Source of the DNA: Isoetes taiwanensis
Taxonomy: Eukaryota; Streptophyta; Lycopodiopsida; Isoetales; Isoetaceae
DNA length: 64,000 bases
Assembly (NCBI GenBank): GCA_021234155.1
Contig: JAJEKV010000014.1
Coordinates: forward strand, 5,535,563 to 5,599,562
Direction: 5' to 3'
Shown: one piece after another, positions 7,605-17,810 of the stretch
Layout of the letters: every line of letters begins with the position of its first letter
How positions within the stretch are numbered: position 1 is the stretch's first letter
Made by a program: the position numbers and the translations under genes
Notes under the pieces: model-generated
Told to the model about the DNA's origin: nothing
Seen by the model: the letters and a program-made list of their open reading frames with translations, nothing else
Databases searched by the model: none

Positions 7605-9059
7605 ATGGTGCCATCAAGCTTTGTTAGATGGTACAATGACGCCAATCACATCCGTGACTTCCCTGCCGAGCAAGCCTTTCATGTCTTTGATCATCTCTTT
7701 GACCTTCAGGCCACCTTGACCAGAACTCCCTACTACACAGACATCATGTGCCAATATGACCAGCAGGTATTACCCTCGGAAGTTAGCTTGCCACCTAGGG
7801 GAGGGAAATGGGTTTCCTTAGACTCTCTTACCCAAGCCATAGGTGGGGGATCCAGGGGCAAGAGTAGACTGTGGGATAGAACCAGAAACATGCCAGACTA
7901 TATGACCTGTAAGCATCATAGGCATAGGTACCTCTCAGCCCAAGCAGCCTTAGCCTTATTCATGCAGTACAGGGCAGTCAACCAACCAGGGGAGCCGTCA
8001 ATTCAACCTTTGGATTTGGCACCTCTCGACACTCGGAGGCAACAGATAGGCATCCATGAGATCGAGACTGCGGCATACGAACACTACGGCTCCACATCGG
8101 GTACACCAATGTTGCAGATTGAGCAGGATTATGAAGAGCAAGAGGAGGAGAACCCAAATTGGGAAATCAGGGAGGCAAGAAGGATGGAGAGGCGCATAGC
8201 CCGCCAAGAGGAAGTACTAAGGCGAGATTTTGAACCGCCAGTTGGCATCACGGCCCTGACCCCAGTCATCATCGACGGCGAAGAGTACATATTCGCCACT
8301 GACATCCTCAACCTTCCCTATTGTCAAGAAGAAGGTCTCAGGATCGATGAGCTCCTAAGCCTAGTTGCACAAGAACAGGGTAGCGACTTCATCGACTATG
8401 ATTATCAAGAAATTCCAAGGGAAGTAGCCGAGCGACATTCCTACGCCGGGGAAACGATGTCAGACATTCAAGCTTACCAACAGATAAGGCAGATGTATCA
8501 GCAGCAGGAACCCGTCATCCCAGAAGAAGAATTCCAGCAGATCCAAAGCAGGTTGTACAAGCCGGGAAGAGGCCCAAGCTCCAGCAGACCAGTGCGCTCC
8601 AGGAGTATGCGCGAAGCCTCTAGCAGCATCAACCTGGAGAATGCAACCACGATGTGGAGAGACCACGAGGATCTTATGGCATTAGATGTTTTCGGTGAAG
8701 CAGCTCAGAGAAAAGGGAGGGGAACCACGGGCCCAGGCAAAGGCAAAGCACTCAGGTACTACCTTCCGGCCCTCAGCCAAGGGCAGATGATAGTTTTCCA
8801 CAAGGAGTTCAGCCCAAGGGGGGAAGAGTCCGTGGCGCTCCTCATCGCACTCTCAGGCTTTAGGCAGCATGCCAGAATAGAGCATTGGGTAGACCATGTT
8901 ATCCTCTTCAAGAGATCTGTAGTCCTTCATTCTCTCGACTTCGCAAGGGGCCACCTCAGGGATGCGCACTTGTCAGTAGTGGCGGCAACTGCACCAGAAC
9001 TTCCGGCACCACAGATGGCAAGAGCTTTGGAAGGAGGATCGGCGGCAAGAATTCTATAG
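7605..9059 (+). CDS. Second extra ORF of the retrotransposon, family not recognised
   Basis: 484 aa from ATG 7605 (MVPSSFVRWYNDANHIRDF) to TAG 9057-9059. After the TAG the same frame stays open for 22 more codons with a strongly basic end (KNVKNFFKSMKRRH) to TGA at 9126-9128, so the TAG may be a mutation or a readthrough site. Visible parts: globular N-terminus with aromatic residues (1-140), acidic/basic helical stretch (DYEEQEEENPNWEIREARRM, about 168-187), a second globular segment (ALTPVIIDGEEYIFATDIL), a Q-rich region, an Arg/Ser linker and a C-terminal domain starting LRYYLPALSQGQMIVFHKEF. No zinc knuckle, protease or polymerase motif, no signal peptide or membrane segment. It lies between the histone-like ORF and gag with its own TATA-like box; a structural or accessory role is a guess. 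Confidence 0.75.
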   Translation: MVPSSFVRWYNDANHIRDFPAEQAFHVFDHLFDLQATLTRTPYYTDIMCQYDQQVLPSEVSLPPRGGKWVSLDSLTQAIGGGSRGKSRLWDRTRNMPDYMTCKHHRHRYLSAQAALALFMQYRAVNQPGEPSIQPLDLAPLDTRRQQIGIHEIETAAYEHYGSTSGTPMLQIEQDYEEQEEENPNWEIREARRMERRIARQEEVLRRDFEPPVGITALTPVIIDGEEYIFATDILNLPYCQEEGLRIDELLSLVAQEQGSDFIDYDYQEIPREVAERHSYAGETMSDIQAYQQIRQMYQQQEPVIPEEEFQQIQSRLYKPGRGPSSSRPVRSRSMREASSSINLENATTMWRDHEDLMALDVFGEAAQRKGRGTTGPGKGKALRYYLPALSQGQMIVFHKEFSPRGEESVALLIALSGFRQHARIEHWVDHVILFKRSVVLHSLDFARGHLRDAHLSVVAATAPELPAPQMARALEGGSAARIL

Positions 9060-9128
9060 AACGTCGGCAAGGGCATAGGATTGAAGAATGTCAAGAACTT
9101 CTTCAAGTCTATGAAGCGACGTCACTGA

Positions 9129-9456
9129 TGGAAAATTTGCTTTGTTAGTTAATTAAAATGTATTGAACTCCCTCTTCAGTTATTATCATGTAATTCATGA
9201 AATGTATTTCTATATATACTAATTAATGTCTTACCATGATCTTGACTTGTAAGTGGAATTTTCATATAATTTCTTTTGTACCTAACAACAATTCAATTGT
9301 AAGCAAGAATGATTAGTGTGTACTTTAAATAACAAGCATTGATGATCAATCCTTGCAGCAAGGGACACCGGCTCAGGTTCCCAAGGCCAGGGCCGACAGC
9401 ATCAGTGGGTACCCAGGAACCTATTCGGACGTGATCAGGATGACAACAACGAGGAA
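9129..9456 (+). other. AT-rich spacer before gag with a splice-acceptor-like site
   Basis: Very AT-rich, ending in CAATCCTTGCAG at 9347-9358, a good 3' splice site. Downstream, the gag frame is open from this point and has no ATG before 9457. Gag may therefore be reached by splicing or may have lost its original start. Inference only. Confidence 0.35.
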
Positions 9457-10656
9457 ATGACCCCGGAAGCAATCAACGCAAGGCTCGTTCAGATGAGGAA
9501 TCAGATGCATCAGCTGATCCACTGGGCCACCCCATTGATGAATGCCCAAGAATACGCACCTGCACCACCTCCACCTCCACCACTACCCCAACAAGGCATT
9601 GAGGAAGGTCCACAGCAGGAGGGACAAGACAATCAGGGGAATGTCAGAGACAGAAAAAGGAAAAGGAAAAACAGAAGATCTCCAACTCCACCTAGCTCCA
9701 GTTCATCGGACACTTCGCACACCCAAGACAGTTCTAGCTCAGAAAGTGAGTCTGACACTCCACAGGTAAGAGCCAGGGCAAGGAAGGCAGATGACTATCA
9801 GAAGAAGGTTGACAGTGCTATGAGCAATGTGTGGAAGACTAGGAAGTTGGGTCGAGCCGTGAAAGGACAAAGTCGGTATGGAGGCGAAGCATGGCTTGAT
9901 CTAAATGGAGGAATTTGGCAACTCTTATAGCATGAAGGACAAGGATATAGGGAAAGTTGCTACAGCAAACTTGATAGGAGCAGCTAGAATCTGGTGGAAA
10001 GGCTATGCTAAGTCTAACAAGCTCAAAAGACCTTCAGCAAAGCTTTCCGCAAGCACTATGTGCCAAGATCGCACACTAGCAGGCAGATCCAGCAGTTCTA
10101 TAGGTTGAACCAGGGTACACTGTCAGTAGCAAAGTATACAGAGGAATTTATGAGGCTCAGGCTCCATGTTCCCGGAGTATCAGAAAGGCAAGCAGTTGAT
10201 ACCTACATTGAAGGGTTGAACAGCAATATCAAGAGGCTTGTTAGAGCAATCAACCCAAGGTCAGTTGCGGAGGCCGAAGACAAAGCCATAAGTTTGGAGG
10301 AAGCACCATCAACTCCAGCAGAGAAACAGTCGGCATTCAAGGGTAAAGCTTCAGGACAGTACCAAGGGCAATACCAGAGTAAGCAATCAGCAGCTACGCC
10401 ATCAGGAGGCCAGCAGCAGGGAAGAGCTCAGGGTAAGACCTTTGGGGACCGTAAGTCGCAGAATGCATCGAGGGCAAGCAAAGTGCTAAAGCCGCATCCT
10501 AGACGTCTTGACGAAAAGAGAAGAGACAGAGTGCATCGAGAAGAAGATTTGTTTCCAGGTGCTTCCAGCCGGGCACCCAAACACATGATTGCCCATTCGC
10601 CATGCAGGCAGCCTTGGCAGAGCTTATGGATTGGGATTCACCGACGAAGCGGATGA
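9457..10656 (+). pseudogene. gag of the retrotransposon, frameshifted
   Basis: The first segment (9457-9930) has a coiled start, a Pro/Gln stretch and an RKRKRKNRRS-type basic cluster, and breaks in a run of A near 9905. The capsid-like core continues in other frames: NLIGAARIWWKGYAKSNKLK, then KHYVPRSHTSRQIQQFYRLN, TLSVAKYTEEFMRLRLHVPG and INPRSVAEAEDKAISLEEAP, the usual retrotransposon Gag (capsid) pattern. A zinc-knuckle remnant near 10550-10600 has Cys and Gly-His codons split over two frames. At least three frame breaks. Gag normally forms the particle; this copy cannot without correction. Some breaks lie in homopolymers and could be sequencing errors. Confidence 0.8.
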
Positions 10657-10671
10657 AGACGGCGACCAAAG

Positions 10672-12278
10672 ATGAGGCCCGTGGACTTCATAGATGGTGA
10701 GTGCCACATATGTGCAAACATTGAGTCGTGTGATATTGAGGATCACCAACAAATTGCGGCTGATGGGATCATAGATAGTAACCCATATGTAGTCCTCATA
10801 GACACGAGTAGTTCTCATAACCTCGCCTCCCGTGCTGGCTGCCTTAATGAAGAATAAGGTATTGAAGTCTAAGCCAAGGCCGCTTGCTATGGCAAAACGA
10901 CGCCATTCGACACACTTAAGGGAAGGAGGATCACATTCGACATAGATCTTAGTGGAAGTAAGTGGCCGATGGGAGCAGAAGTCATGGAAATTGGAAGGTA
11001 TGACCTTATAGTAGGCATGGAATTCTTAAGGCCAGCCAAAGCCATGATTGATTGTGACCGCAACGAAGTCGCCATGACGGCACCGGACGGCACCAAATTC
11101 ATAGTGAAAGGTAAGAAGGCAGCTCCTTCCATGCAGTGTATTTCTTTGAAGCACCTAAGGAAAAGTATAGAAAGAAATAAGGTGGACTATATTTTGAGGT
11201 TAGAGGCAATTGAGCCCAATAAGCAGGATGGAAGCGATCAAAAGGGGAATCGGGCTGCCCGTGCCGGTGGCAAGGCTCATCTCGAGAATTTAAGGATGTA
11301 TTCCCGGATGAAATCCGGCAACTACCACCTTATAGGGGTGTAGAATGTGAGATCACATTAGCTCCAGATGCTAAGCCTACCAGCAAAGCACCTTATAGGA
11401 TGAGCACCCCAGAATTGATAGAACTCAAGAAGCAGCTCCAGGAATTGCTTGAGCTTGGGTTTATTAGAGCAAGTGTGTCTCCTTTTGGAGCACCTATACT
11501 CTTTGTGAAGAAGAAAGATGGGAGCTTAAGAATGTGCATAGACTATCGCCACTCAACAAGCGCATTTATAAAGAACAAGTATGCATTGCCAAGGGCAGAT
11601 GATTTGATGGACCAGCTCCAAGGAGCAAGGGTATTATCAAAAATTGACTTAAGGTCGGGTACCATCGATAAGAATAAAGGAAGAGGATATCCATAAGACC
11701 GCCTTTAGAACGCTGTATGGTCACTTTGAGTTCACAAGAATGCCCTTTGGGTTGTCGAACGCTCAGCAAACTTTTATGCGCCTCATGAACGACGCCTCTT
11801 GAGATTTTTCTAGATGAGTTTGTCATTGTCTTCTTCGACGACATTCTAGTCTACAGCAAGTCCATTGAAGATCATGATCAGCATTTGAGAAGGGTACTGG
11901 AAAAGTTGAGACGGCATCGCTTGTATGGCAAGCTCTCCAAGTGCCACTTTGCTACCGAAAGAGTGGAGTACTTGGGCCATGTAATATCAGGCCGAAGGGA
12001 TTTCCACCGACCCCAAAAGATCGGCAAAGAGTCGATTGGCCAGCTCCAAGGAATGTAGCAGAGGTAAGAAGCTTTCTCGGGTTGGCGGGATATTACAGAA
12101 AGTTCGTGAAGGACTTTGCTAAGTGGGCGTCCCCTTTGACGGACCTCACTAAGAGCGTTAAGGTGAAAGATTGGAAAACGCATTGGTTAGAGAAAGTTCA
12201 AGCTTCCTTTGAGAAGCTCAAGGAGGCCTTAACAACAGCTCCAGTGCTCGTCCTTCCAGATCCGAGTAAAGACAACTT
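10672..12278 (+). pseudogene. Protease and reverse transcriptase of the retrotransposon, frameshifted
   Basis: The protease active site reads VLIDTSSSHN near 10795, with S where the family has G after DT, and the frame is lost by 10857. The linker and RT follow in several frames: [78 protein letters not shown], the catalytic FFDDILVYSKS (near 11835) and [20 protein letters not shown]. Breaks occur near 10857, 11330, 11655, 11795, 11990 and 12280. RT copies the element RNA to DNA and the protease matures the particle; neither can be made whole from this copy. Confidence 0.85.
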
Positions 12279-14192
12279 GTGGCCACGGATGCAAGCAAGT
12301 TAGCAACAGGGGCAGTCTTGATGCAAGAAGAAAGGGTAGTCGCCTACGACTCGAAGAAGATGAATGACGCCGAGCAACGCTACCCAACCCATGATCAGGA
12401 GCTCCTAGCCATTGTCAGGGCACTAAGAATTTGGAGGCATTATTTGCTGGGAAGGAAGTTTCAGTTAGATACTGATCACCAGAGCCTCCAGTATCTTTTC
12501 ACCCAACCACTCCTCAACCTAAGGCAAAGGAGGTGGATGGAATTCCTTGAGGAATATGATTTTGATATAGTATATAAGCCCGGCAAGCTTAATGTTGTGG
12601 CAGATGCTCTCTCCAGAAGACCGCTTGAGACAAGAACGCATTGTAATGCGATTTCCACTCTTTCGAGTGAGTTTGGTAAGAAGATTGAGGAGACCCTGCC
12701 ATTAGATGAGGATTTCAAGGAAGTATGGGAAAGCCTTTCTAGGGAGGCTAGAACAGATAAGGAGCGGGAGGCCTTCAAGCATTATAAGAAGGAAGGCAAC
12801 CTGTTGTATCATAAGCATAAGTTGTGTGTGCCCGAATCATCAGGGGTACGGAAGCTAATTCTTCATGACACACATAATAGCCCAATAGCAGGGCATGCAG
12901 GGTTTATGAAGACCTACTTCAAGATTCGAAGTAGTTATTTTTGGCCAGGGATGAAGAAGCAGATAGCCAGATATATTCGGGAATGCCAGTTGTGTCAGCA
13001 GACGAAAGCGGAACAACTTCGAATTCCAGGCGCCTTAGAGCCATTGGGGGTGCCAAATGCTAAGTGGGAGGTCATAAGTATGGATTTTATCACCGGACTC
13101 CCTAGAACTCTTCGGGGCAAGGATGCATTGATGGTTGTCGTAGACAAGTTATCTAAGATGGCACATTTTGTGCCTTGCAGAACTACGGACACCGCATTAG
13201 ATACTGCCAAGCTGTTTGTAAAGGAGATTTTTAGACTCCATGGCATGCCTCGGGAGATAATTTCAGATAGGGATTCCAAATTTATGAGTGCCTTTTGGCA
13301 AGACCTCTTTAGCACGATTCAGACGAAGCTCTCCATGAGCATGGCATATCATCCCCAAACAGATGGTCAGACGGAGAGGACGAATCGCATCATCGAGGAT
13401 ATGCTTCGAAGCTTTGTGTGGAACAAGCAATCCAAGTGGGATGAGTACATCCACTTGGTGGAGTTCGCCTACAATAGTGCCAAGCAGGAGTCATCTCAGA
13501 TGTCTCCTTTCATGGTAAATTACGGGTACCAGTGCCTAACCCCGGATACTTGGCACAATCCCGTGTCAAAGGTAGAAGTATCTCAGCAAATGCTTGGAGA
13601 TATGCAGCAGCTGGTGGAAGAAGTAAGGGGTTACCTCCTAGCAGCAAGAAGTCGGCAAAAGAGTGTGGCTGACAAGCACAGGACCGTAAGAGAGTTCGAG
13701 GTAGGCGATAGCGTGTGGTTGAAGATCAAGGTTAAGCAAGCGAAGCTTCGGATTGGGAGTTGTAAGAAGCTTGCCCCTAGGTGGGCTGGTCCGTTCAAGA
13801 TTTTGGAGAGAGTGGGCTCCCAAGCCTACAAGTTGGATCTTCCGGCCCATCTTAAGGTTCACAAGGTTTTCCACGTAAGTTTATTAAAAAGGCACAATCC
13901 TAACCCTGAGGAGGTTTTGGATACTCCAACTTTGTTGGAAATGACGGAAGAGCAAGTGGAAATTGTGCCTGAGTTACTTCTTGATAAGTCATTCAAGAAG
14001 ACTAGGAGGTCTCAGTTCCTCCAATATTTGGTTAAGTGGAAGCACTTGCCCGTGGAAGACGCGACATGGGTATTGAAGCAGGATTTGGAGAAGCAATACC
14101 CAGATTTTATGAAGGAGTTTGATGGGCGAGTCATCTCCGACTTGGTCGACCCCGACTCGCCAGGAGGTTGGCTTAGTATGCTTCTTAGTTAG
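12279..14192 (+). CDS. Pol C-terminal block: RNase H, integrase and chromodomain
   Basis: Open for 637 codons; the upstream border is a frameshift, not a true start. RNase H (1-115): [28 protein letters not shown], ending VVADALSRR. Integrase: zinc-binding HHCC (H196/H206, C236/C239), then catalytic D269 (MDFITGLP), D330 (IISDRDSKF) and E366 (TDGQTERTN), the last two 35 residues apart as expected. The GPF/Y module is at 501-513 ([13 protein letters not shown]). The C-terminus (577-612, [20 protein letters not shown]) is a chromodomain, which in chromoviruses directs integration by binding modified histone H3. All key residues are present. Notable because the same element carries an H3 tail. 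Confidence 0.93.
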   Translation: MATDASKLATGAVLMQEERVVAYDSKKMNDAEQRYPTHDQELLAIVRALRIWRHYLLGRKFQLDTDHQSLQYLFTQPLLNLRQRRWMEFLEEYDFDIVYKPGKLNVVADALSRRPLETRTHCNAISTLSSEFGKKIEETLPLDEDFKEVWESLSREARTDKEREAFKHYKKEGNLLYHKHKLCVPESSGVRKLILHDTHNSPIAGHAGFMKTYFKIRSSYFWPGMKKQIARYIRECQLCQQTKAEQLRIPGALEPLGVPNAKWEVISMDFITGLPRTLRGKDALMVVVDKLSKMAHFVPCRTTDTALDTAKLFVKEIFRLHGMPREIISDRDSKFMSAFWQDLFSTIQTKLSMSMAYHPQTDGQTERTNRIIEDMLRSFVWNKQSKWDEYIHLVEFAYNSAKQESSQMSPFMVNYGYQCLTPDTWHNPVSKVEVSQQMLGDMQQLVEEVRGYLLAARSRQKSVADKHRTVREFEVGDSVWLKIKVKQAKLRIGSCKKLAPRWAGPFKILERVGSQAYKLDLPAHLKVHKVFHVSLLKRHNPNPEEVLDTPTLLEMTEEQVEIVPELLLDKSFKKTRRSQFLQYLVKWKHLPVEDATWVLKQDLEKQYPDFMKEFDGRVISDLVDPDSPGGWLSMLLS

Positions 14193-14988
14193 CCTCTAGT
14201 CTGGCAGATGTATTCTAGTTAGTGGAATACATATGCCAGAATCTTGGAACATGTGGGCGATGATGGGATAAGCCTTTAAGGCGTTCTCTAGGCAACATGC
14301 ACCAAGAGGTGCGCATGACCAATAGGGTCATGCGAGAGAGAGAAGGAAAGGCATGGTGCGCGATGATGGGACATCGGTCGGATGCTCCCTATGCCACGAT
14401 GTGGGGGTCGCACACCTGGCCATAGGGGGGTCATGGTGAAGGTCAAAGTGATCATGCGCGATGATGGGATCGTGAGACGTTCCCTAGCTTAAAACCCTTG
14501 GGGCATGATGCACTAGGGGTACTCGGCACCGGGTAACCGAGTACAAGGTAGCACTTGATCATGGGCGATGATGGGATCATCTTAAATGGTCCTTAAGCTC
14601 AAATCTGAAAGGGCCATGATCGAGTGCAAGGTAGTGGTAAGGGGGGTGGTCCCCTAAAACCACAAATTTATTAATTAGACTAACGTAATGTGCTCCATGT
14701 GCAGGCAAGTGAGAAGGAGCATCGAGGTGGGCGCATTACGAGAAGATGGGGGAACCATAATTTAGATTATGAATCCTAATGACTCTTATAATAATGTTTT
14801 AAGTTATTGTAAGAAGTAACCTTGTTAAGGCTATATAATTTTGTATAAGTACAAATATAGCCTAAATTTTGACATTTAACTCTTTAATAGGAAGTTGATC
14901 GTTTAAAATTAAGCGTATGCTCTTGTATTGTTTTGCAGGATCGACTAGGCTCGCCACCTTAGCGCAATGCTGAGGGCAGCATTGTCCT
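14193..14988 (+). repeat. 3' spacer with four copies of a GCGATGATGGGA motif
   Basis: GCGATGATGGGA stands at 14257, 14360, 14458 and 14565, about 98-107 bp apart, each in a loosely similar block that also contains CATG and ACCAAGAGG/CACTAGGGG-like phrases. Non-coding. The later part (14640-14988) is AT-rich and ends in TTGTTTTGCAG (14929-14939), a splice-acceptor-like site ahead of the polypurine tract. A regulatory or packaging role is possible. Confidence 0.7.
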
Positions 14989-15002
14989 AAGGGGGGGGAG
15001 AA
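14989..15002 (+). other. Polypurine tract
   Basis: AAGGGGGGGGAGAA directly precedes the 3' LTR, the expected site for priming plus-strand DNA. Confidence 0.9.
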
Positions 15003-16645
15003 TGTGACGTTCCAGAGGAATATACGCTATAAATACGTATATTCCTGGACCCGTCACCGTACAAGTCTACCTAGGTAGCCTTGTATGCCTTAGAAAGTGG
15101 CAAGGGGTGCACATCTAAGTTAATCACTTAACTTAGATAACCTTAGGATAAGGCCCATTTCCACATGGCCTCATCCTATTGGGCAACCGCCACACGGCCT
15201 CTCCTTAGTGGTGCCACGTGGCATCCCATGTGGACACACACCTATATTAGCTCTAACCCTAACCCTAGACCTTTTTCCCTGACCTAGCACTTGAACTCTC
15301 ATCTACGTGCCCGAAACCCCGTTTTGAGCACCGTTCATCATAGCCTAGCCTGGAGCAGCAGCCCCTGGAAGGTGTGTATGATCGTTGAGGGAGCAAGTCT
15401 TCGAACCTCGTCAAGGAGCATGGAGACGCCAGGGATGGGAGGAAGCGCTTCTGGAGGAGGTAGGTTGAGTAGAGTTCATGTTAGTTCATCTAGAAGTTAG
15501 CCCTCCAGATGGGTTAGTATTTTGTGTCTAGAGTAGAGCCACCCTAGATCCTTGTTGAACATCTTGAACCCTAATCAAGGAACCCTAACTGTTAGTTAGA
15601 TATGTATGATTAGGTTAAGATGTTCATATGATATTGATCATGAGGTGATGATTATGCGATGATGGTTGATCATGTTTGTTCCTCTTGTGTTGGGAAGGGG
15701 GGTAGAGACCTAGGGCCATATGTAGTATGCTCCTAGTGTAGATCCCTTAGTTCCTATTAGTTGCGGCCTGTGCATAGGAACCCACCGGGCTATGGAGGCT
15801 ATGATGTGACTCAGCACTGCACAACGGGGCTAGAGACAAGATGGAGGGAGGATCCCTGCCGAGCGGGGGCTACGGGGGATCCCATATTGGGCTAGGCTTA
15901 TGGCCGGTCACCTTGTGTGGGCCGGGCATGGGTCCGACACCTCCTGGGGCGAAGGTGTTGCCCTGCCTCTCAAGAGTTGCAAGTGTCAGCTTGGCTCTTG
16001 TTTTGGGGGGTTCAGTCGGGTACGAATCGTGTGTCGTCACGATTCTCTAGCCGCCCGTGGAGCCTCTAGACCCCGGGAAGGGGAGATGCAACCCTTCCTA
16101 CCTCGACGGACCAGGGAGATGCAACTTGGAGTAGTCCCGATGGGTGATGCCATGGGATTGCGTATCCGGAAGGTTAGAGTCATGCCAGAGCCTGATCTAG
16201 CCTATTTGCAAAGTATGCACAGGAGGGGCGGATGGAGTGGTCAACCCTAGCCATTGTCTTATGCCAGCCCCGCCATTGTTATGACTCGGTCTGCTCTATC
16301 TTGAGGCCTATCCAGTCAGTCGACTTCCTTATGTGTCGGAGCCACGGGTAGGAGCTCTCATGTTTTATGGCATATGATTAGGATCTTTGCATCTATGGAT
16401 GTGCGGTTGGGCTACCCTTCGAGGTAGCATATTGTATTGTATTGCTAGTTCTGACGTGTTTATGCTTCCGCTGTGATAGGAGCCCATAGGGGAAGGGCGC
16501 GCAAGACAACTTCGTGTCCCCTTCCCGCACTACGGAGCTTCCAGAGTGCGGGATAGACGGAGGGCCTGTGCGGTTGTTGAGCCGGACGGGGGATTTCCTG
16601 CCGAGTGTACGGCCGGGCGCCGTATATTTAGCAGGGAGCGTCACA
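15003..16645 (+). repeat. 3' long terminal repeat
   Basis: Same start (TGTGACGTTCC) and end (GCGTCACA) as the 5' copy, 1643 against 1646 bp. Followed by the target duplication TATCC (16646-16650). See the 5' LTR for promoter-like and hairpin parts. Confidence 0.95.
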
Positions 16646-16650
16646 TATCC

Positions 16651-16942
16651 CAGGTCCGCATTTGCCTCGGCACACTATTTTCTTGCATTCGTAGTGGAGA
16701 TCTGCCATGGTACGCTCTCAAGAATTAAGAATACCTTTCTTTCATCATTTTAGTCAATCAAATTATGTTGGTATGATACGGCTCAAAGTCAAGCCTCTTA
16801 GTCAGAGTTTTAGAGGCGGCATTTAGGATTTAGACAAACATTCTGAACTCGGATGCAGATTATTATTCTGGTAAATGGGCAAATTAAAAGTTCATTTCTA
16901 CAAAAATCTATCTTCTTCTATTTTACTTCCTATATGCTAGCG
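16651..16942. other. Right flank of the LTR element
   Basis: No gene, repeat or signal recognised. Confidence 0.4.
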
Positions 16943-17810
16943 TAGGAAGAGCCATTCATGAAAGGATTCTAAAAACAAGATTTAGAATCAAACCTCGTGG
17001 TTGCAAATACTCTCATTAACATATCTAATAGATGTGGTAAACTTGAGAGGTGATTTAGAATCTTTGAAGATTTGCATTCTCCAAATGTAGTTTCTTGGAG
17101 TACAAAAAATGCAGGATATAGAGAGCAAGAGAAAGGCTGTGTTGCGCTACATTGTTTTGAGAAAATGGAAGAATGTAAAATAGAGTCTGATAGGGTGATG
17201 TTTTTAAATATTTTAAGAGCTTGTGGAACTGTAGGAGCTATTTCGAAAGATAAATTGTTCCATGAACAGATAATAGAAGAAAGGATGGAGTCAAATATCT
17301 CAGTTAGGAATATTCCAATTAATCCGTATATGAAATGTGGTAGCTTGAATGAATCAAGCAGAATATTTGGCAATTTGCAATATCGGAGTGTGATTTCTTG
17401 GAATTTCAGGCTATGCCCTGCATGGTGAAGGTTTCACTGCACTAGACTGTTTCAAGGATATGTAAGAAGAGGGCATAAATCTAGACTGGGACATTCTCCT
17501 TATAGTTCTCATGCAGGCTTGGCAGATAAGGAATGTTTTTTACTTTGAAAACATACATGGAAGATCTTTATGGAATCTTGCTAGACATGGATAATATTTA
17601 CTGCATGATTGATCTTTTAGGCCATGCTGGTTGTCTTAAGGAAGCCGAGAACCTACTCCATGCCACTAGGTAGCGCAATGTGTTAGGCTGGGATTTAGAA
17701 AGAAAGAATGTTGGCCTTCAATGTGCCTTTGTGGCCTTCTTGCCTTGGAAAGATAGAATCACAAATATAATACTCAACTTTTTATTTTCTTATATACAGT
17801 TCAAGCGTGA
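16943..17810 (+). pseudogene. Decayed PLS-type (E/DYW-class) PPR gene fragment
   Basis: Recognisable in order: VGRAIHERILKT, ESNLVVANTLIN, RCGKLE, an in-frame TGA, FRIFEDLHSPNVVSWST, ALHCFEKMEE, FLNILRACGTVGAIS, YMKCGSLNESSRIF, GYALHGEGFTALDCFKDM, then stops and, near 17590-17680, YCMIDLLGHAGCLKEAENLL, typical of the last PPR repeat and E domain. At least three stops or frameshifts. PLS-type PPR proteins specify organelle C-to-U editing sites; this wording is characteristic of fern and lycophyte families. Both ends are lost, so it is a dead partial copy. Confidence 0.8.

Larger units (their letters stand above)
3487..16645 (+). mobile_element. Complete Ty3/gypsy chromovirus-type LTR retrotransposon carrying a histone H3-fold ORF
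   Basis: A 13,159-bp element: 5' LTR (3487-5132), primer site (5134), H3-like ORF (5703-6824), second extra ORF (7605-9059), gag (from ~9457), protease and reverse transcriptase (10672-12278), RNase H-integrase-chromodomain (12279-14192), a repeat-bearing 3' spacer, polypurine tract (14989) and 3' LTR (15003-16645), all on the plus strand and bounded by TATCC. Order RT-RNase H-integrase and the final chromodomain place pol in Ty3/gypsy, chromovirus branch. The two ORFs ahead of gag are not part of a normal gypsy element. Gag, protease and RT are frameshifted, so this copy is probably non-autonomous. Confidence 0.95.
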
